A stretch of DNA of 29,835 bases from the NCBI RefSeq assembly GCF_000499385.1, contig NW_013655369.1, forward strand, positions 2,501 through 32,335. Direction: 5' to 3'. Numbering within the stretch: the first letter of the stretch is position 1; every line of letters starts with the position of its first letter. This document shows, one piece after another, positions 26,560 to 29,835 of this stretch. The notes beneath the pieces are model-generated. The model saw only the letters and a list, made by a program, of their open reading frames with translations, did no database searches and was not told the origin of the DNA. Both the position numbers and the translations under genes were made by a program. The stretch comes from Eimeria necatrix (lineage: Eukaryota > Apicomplexa > Conoidasida > Eucoccidiorida > Eimeriidae).

Positions 26560-28505
26560 GCGGCTGCGGCTGCCGCTGTGGGCGCAGACCTGCGCAGCGT
26601 ACGTGCGAGCAGCAAACTGCGAGTCCTTCTCCGACCTCTACGGCCCCTCGCAAACCCTAAATCAGCGGTTTAGGAGTTGGCGGCCTTTGAGTTTTAAAAG
26701 GAAAAAAACCGAAGTGGAGTTTGTGGACTTTTGCTGCCGCAAAGTGCCGCTGCAGACGCTGCTGGGGGCGCTGCTGGCTGCTGCGCTCTTCACGCTGCAC
26801 TTCTTTCTCTCCAAAAACTCCTTCAAAGACTTCCAAAAACTCTTTGCTGCAGAACTTGCATGCAGTTTGCTGCTGCTGCTGCTGATGGCTGCATGCAGCT
26901 TCGCCTACTGCTGCCGCCGCTACCTGGAGTTCAGCATCGCGGCCACGACGGCGGCGGTGAGCGGCTTTCCCCGGCTTTCTTCCGCTTTCCGCTGCATGCA
27001 GCCCCAAAAAGTCTTTTGCTTTCCATTTTTTCTTTTTATTTGCAAAAAGTCCTTCAAAAACGCTCCATTCGAGTGTCTGTGCAGCTTCCGCGAGTGTGCG
27101 CGCCGCGCGGTCCTGGGGTGTACAGACACCTCGCCGCCTGCGGGCGGCGAGGTGTCTGTACACCCCAGGAAATGCTGGCGCGTTTGGGGTCATTTTGCGT
27201 CCTTTTTGTCCGTTTTTTGCAGATTTGAATGAAATAAATGTTTTAAAATGTTAATTTTGGCGAAAAGAAGAAAAACGAGCGGCGGGGGGGGCAGTTTCGC
27301 CGCAGTTCAAGTTTCGTGCAAGTTCGCGCGCTCCGCTGCTCCGCTGCTTTCCGCAGATCCTTTCCTTCAGAGCCCTCGTGCGCCTCTGCGTCACTGCAGA
27401 CGCCATTCGCAAATCCTCTCCGCCTTTTTTCGACTTCCTGACTTACAACTTGACGGGAGTTTCGGAGACTGCGGCGCTGCTGCTGCTGCCCTACAGCCTG
27501 GCGGCGATCCGGTGGGCCTTTGCGCGGTGGCTGCGGTGTACGTACACCGCAACGCGGTGTACGGACACCGCAACGCGGTGTACGTACACCGCAGCGCTGC
27601 GCGCAGCTGCGCGCAGCGCGGCCCTGTCGCCGAAGTCCACTTCATTTCTTCGCAAGTGAAGTCCAGTTCATTTCTCCTAAGTCCACTTCATTTCTTCTGA
27701 AGTCCACTTCATTTTCTTCTTTCTGCACTTCTTAGTTTTCTTTTTTTCCTTTTTTCGCTGCGCGGGGTGTACGTACACCCCGTGGAAGCGGCGCCGTGCG
27801 AAACAAAGGCGACAGCAGCTTCACTTTTATTCTTTTGTTTGTTTTGTCTCTGCGCTTTGCTGCAGCTACGCGTATTGTTTTTATTTGACCTTCATTTCCC
27901 TCCTTTGGGCCCTCTCCATTGCCTGTCTCTCCGCAAAGGCTGCGGTGTCTGTACACCGCAAAGACCAAGAGGGCTGCTGGGCCGCGGCCCCCCTCACTTA
28001 TTTTCTTTTGGCCTTTTTCGTCTTAGTGCTGGACCAAACTGCCATGATGCACGAACACAAACGCCGCATTCTCTTCTGGAAGCTCAAGGTGAACGAGGGC
28101 CTAGGGTTTAGGGTTTAGGGTTTAGGGTTTAGGGTTTAGGGTTAGGGTTTAGGGTTTGGCAGTGCAGGGGCAAACTGCAGCGTGATGAGGGCGGGTCGGG
28201 ATCAGCTTTGTCGCAAACCTGCGAGAACATCCTTTCAAATGAATTTAATTTGATTTATTTAATTTTAATTTAATTTTAATTTAATTTTAATTTAATTTTA
28301 ATTTAATTTAATTTGATTTTAATTTAAATTTCCGCTTCCTTCCCTCTGCGCACTGGGCGGCGGCGGCGGTGCATGCGGCTGGGGTGTACAGACAGCTGAC
28401 GACCGGCTGGACCTGCTGGAAGACCAAATCTTTCACAAACAAAAACGCAAAAGAATTCCAGTGCCTTCGACTCCTTTGGAAAGTGTTATTCGCAATTTGG
28501 ACTTG
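25268..28505 (+). CDS. Polytopic membrane protein, probable N-terminal part of a 3',5'-cyclic-nucleotide phosphodiesterase (continues past right edge)
   Basis: Five exons keep phase: 25268-26255, 26502-26956, 27357-27535, 27866-28088 and 28392-28505 (653 codons), and the last has a GTGAGA donor, so the gene continues. Exon 1 is an Ala/Pro/Ser-rich low-complexity region ending TSDLDSEDEESF; its ATG is uncertain. Exons 2-4 encode about five hydrophobic spans near residues 413-432, 447-468, 517-536, 545-563 and 583-602, joined by basic loops. After the last span come HEHKRRILFWKLK and then DRLDLLEDQIFHKQKRKR and PVPSTPLESVIRNLDL. In apicomplexan PDEs, several membrane spans precede a linker with a TPLE..I-type motif and then the metal-binding catalytic domain. 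The catalytic HD-type residues are not in this window, so the family call is inference. Alternative: an unrelated multi-pass protein. Confidence 0.6.
25440..26193. repeat. CAG tracts of the PDE-like exon 1
   Basis: Dense CAG tracts (about 25443-25482, 25575-25670, 25735-25840, 25898-25938, 26008-26042, 26155-26193) punctuated by GCGCCAGCAG and GCATCTCCAG, read as poly-Ala with SPAAAA repeats. The complementary strand is also open (GDAAAA repeats), so frame alone does not prove coding. Confidence 0.9.
26263..26455. repeat. Telomere-like CCCTAAA tracts filling PDE-like intron 1
   Basis: Three clusters at about 26263-26308, 26334-26350 and 26381-26455, with CCCCAAA and CCGTAAA variants. The first begins 7 bp after the donor: GTCAGCCCTAAACCC. 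A single embedded heptamer (AAACCCTAAA, about 26651-26660) is also present in exon 2, where it encodes part of SQTLNQ. Confidence 0.95.
26511..26558. repeat. (CAG)n coding tract
   Basis: Encodes about 15 Gln at the beginning of exon 2 of the PDE-like gene. Confidence 0.9.
27112..27169. repeat. Perfect inverted repeat, 27-bp arms, 4-nt loop
   Basis: Arms 27112-27138 and 27143-27169 are exact reverse complements around TGCG. Each arm contains one palindromic element (27117 and 27151) plus CCTGGG and TCGCCGCC flanks. It lies inside intron 2 of the PDE-like gene. Confidence 0.97.
27533..27592. repeat. Three 21-bp units of a palindromic element at a 5' splice site
   Basis: GCGGTGTACGTACACCGCAA repeats with 21-bp period (elements at 27535, 27556 and 27577; the middle one has ACGG in the core). 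The exon 3 donor of the PDE-like gene is the GTGTAC of the first unit. GCGCAGCTGCGCGCAGC-type sequence follows. Confidence 0.92.
28100..28158. repeat. Telomere-like TTTAGGG tract in PDE-like intron 4
   Basis: About eight TTTAGGG units with one TTAGGG, starting about 13 bp after the donor at 28089. Confidence 0.95.
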
Positions 28506-29380
28506 GTGAGAGTTTTCTTTTTTCTGCGGAGTTGCAGCAAAAGAAAACCAAAGTCAACGCAAGAAGCCGGCGCGGAAATTTGCTAATAAGAGGACATTTA
28601 AAGGAAATAAAAGAAAGTTTGAAAGAAATTTAAAGAAATTAAAAAGAAATTTAAAGAAATTTAAAGGAATTAAAAAGAAATTTTAAGAAATTTTAAGAAA
28701 TTTAAAGAAAAGAAAAAGAAAGGAAGAAAATAGAGGCGGCTGAGTCGCAGCGGAGAGGTCTTTGGAGAAGAGGGAAAGTTGAAAGTTAATTTGTTTTTTA
28801 TTTTTAACCTTTTTTTTATTTCTTATTTGTTTTTTATTTTTATTTATTTTTCTTTTTTGCTGCTGCCTTCGAAGACAGTCTTATTGAGAATTTAAAGGAG
28901 GGGTTTTAATCATTTTAATTATTTCGGACTTTTGTTTATTTGCTGCTGCTTTTGAAGACAGCCTAAAAATTCAAAAAGGACTTTTTTGATTTTCGTTTTT
29001 ATTAATAAAGAAAAGATTCAAATCACTTTATCATTTTTCATTATCGAAGAAAGTTCTTAATTCATTTATCGTTTATTTATGACTTAAAAGAATTAATTTA
29101 TTATTCATTTGTGATTAAAAGAATTAATTATTTTATCATTCATTTATGATTAAAAAAATTAATTAATTAACCATTCGTTTATGATTAAGTGAATTAATTG
29201 ATTTATTATTCATCCATGATTAAAAGAATTAACTGATTTATCATTCATTTATGAGTGAAGAAAGGACTTGTTTCATTTCTCGTTTATTTATGATTAGAGA
29301 CAGGACTTAATGTATTTCTCGATTCATTTATTATCAAAGAAAAGACTTAATTCGTTTATCATTTATTCCAAAAGAAAGGA
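28506..29380. other. AT-rich intron 5 of the PDE-like gene
   Basis: No gene seen. It contains AAATTTAAAG-type repeats (about 28615-28710), T-rich sequence and imperfect units around TTTATGATTAAAAGAATTAATT (split TTTATGATTAAAAG + AATTAATT) at about 29070-29240. Confidence 0.6.
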
Positions 29381-29835
29381 TTTGATTTATTTTATCATTT
29401 GTTGAATATTAAGTAAAGGACTTGACCAAATAATAGTTCATTTATTGTCATTTGATTTATTTTATCATTTATTGAATATTAAATAAAGGACTTGACCAAA
29501 TAATAGTTCATTTATTGTCATTTGATTTATTTTATCATTTATTGAATATTTAATAAAGGACTTGACCAAATAATAGTTCATTTATTGTCATTTGATTTAT
29601 TTTATCATTTATTGAATATTAAATAAAGGACTTGACCAAATAATAGTTCATTTATTGTCATTTGATTTATTTTATCATTTATTGAATATTAAATAAAGGA
29701 CTTGACCAAATAATAGTTCATTTATTGTCATTTGATTTATTTTATCATTTGTTGAATATTAAATAAAGGACTTGACCAAATAATAGTTCATTTATTGTCA
29801 TTTGATTTATTTTATCATTTATTGAATATTAAATA
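29381..29835. repeat. 70-bp tandem repeat, at least 6.5 copies, running off the window
   Basis: The marker GGACTTGACCAAATAATAG recurs at 29418, 29488, 29558, 29628, 29698 and 29768, an exact 70-bp period. Units are almost identical (AAGTAAAGG versus AAATAAAGG, GTTGAATATT versus ATTGAATATT). The array fills the end of the window. Confidence 0.97.

Larger units (their letters stand above)
4451..28396. repeat. Dispersed palindromic element family GGTGT-NNNN-ACACC (span of all copies)
   Basis: Starts of 14-bp cores: 4451, 6291, 7831, 8459, 10861 (degenerate), 13666, 16588, 17587, 17834, 19002 (degenerate), 19203, 20074, 20107, 20140, 20173, 20206, 20264, 20285, 20314, 22292, 22552, 22750, 23313, 23759, 24756, 27117, 27151, 27535, 27556, 27577, 27766, 27944, 28383. 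Inner decamers are nearly always TGTACGTACA, TGTACAGACA, TGTCTGTACA or TGTCTAGACA, which are the four combinations of half-sites TGTAC and TGTCT. Many extend to GGGG..CCCC or GCGG..CCGC. The function is unknown. Confidence 0.9.

Overview
The window looks like nuclear genomic DNA of a coccidian apicomplexan, most probably an Eimeria species. Three features support this. (CAG)n/(CTG)n tracts occur throughout, in exons (poly-Q/A/S/L runs) as well as introns and spacers. Interstitial telomere-like TTTAGGG/CCCTAAA tracts are scattered far from any chromosome end. The genes are intron-rich with GT-AG introns, and their families match apicomplexan biology. AT-rich microsatellite blocks ((AAAT)n, (TAATT)n, (TAGC)n) alternate with GC-rich gene-bearing blocks. 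There is one 100-N assembly gap at 9988-10087. I saw no rRNA, tRNA, CRISPR array or transposase.

Layout, left to right. (1) 315-5848, minus: most of the N-terminal half of a DIS3/RRP44 exosome nuclease (CR3 Cys motif, degenerate PIN domain, cold-shock domain); the catalytic RNB domain lies beyond the left edge. (2) 5849-8957: repeat-rich spacer with telomere-like tracts and a long CAGCTAGC array. (3) 8958-9923, plus: a hypothetical Leu/Ala/Gln-rich membrane protein, followed by the assembly gap. (4) 10972-12922, plus: a multi-exon hypothetical protein with a signal-peptide-like start; its middle exons are unresolved. (5) 13183-16221, minus: a complete enkurin-domain protein in 4 exons. (6) 17968-18684, minus: a LYR-motif protein of the LYRM7/MZM1 type in 2 exons. 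(7) 19425-23704, plus: a complete 7-exon cytosolic-type tyrosyl-tRNA synthetase, divergent from the LYR gene. (8) 24064-24192, minus: the last exon of an unidentified gene. (9) 25268-28505, plus: five exons of a polytopic membrane protein that I read as the N-terminal part of an apicomplexan cyclic-nucleotide phosphodiesterase; the catalytic domain would lie past the right edge.

The genes do not form one pathway: RNA decay, flagellar structure (microgametes), mitochondrial complex III assembly, translation and cyclic-nucleotide signalling. For DIS3, enkurin, LYR, TyrRS and the PDE-like gene I chained exons by checking that each donor/acceptor pair keeps codon phase.

The most unusual signal is a dispersed family of about 33 short palindromes, GGTGT-NNNN-ACACC. 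Almost all copies are combinations of two interchangeable half-sites, TGTAC and TGTCT. They occur singly, as a 33-bp-period tandem array in a TyrRS intron, as three 21-bp units at a PDE-like splice donor, and as a perfect 27-bp inverted repeat. Several lie on or within about 16 bp of a splice site, and several telomere-like tracts likewise start within a few bases of 5' splice sites. Other notable items are an extra near-identical copy of part of a TyrRS exon inside the next intron, a PIN domain lacking or altering its catalytic acids, and a GC-AG intron.
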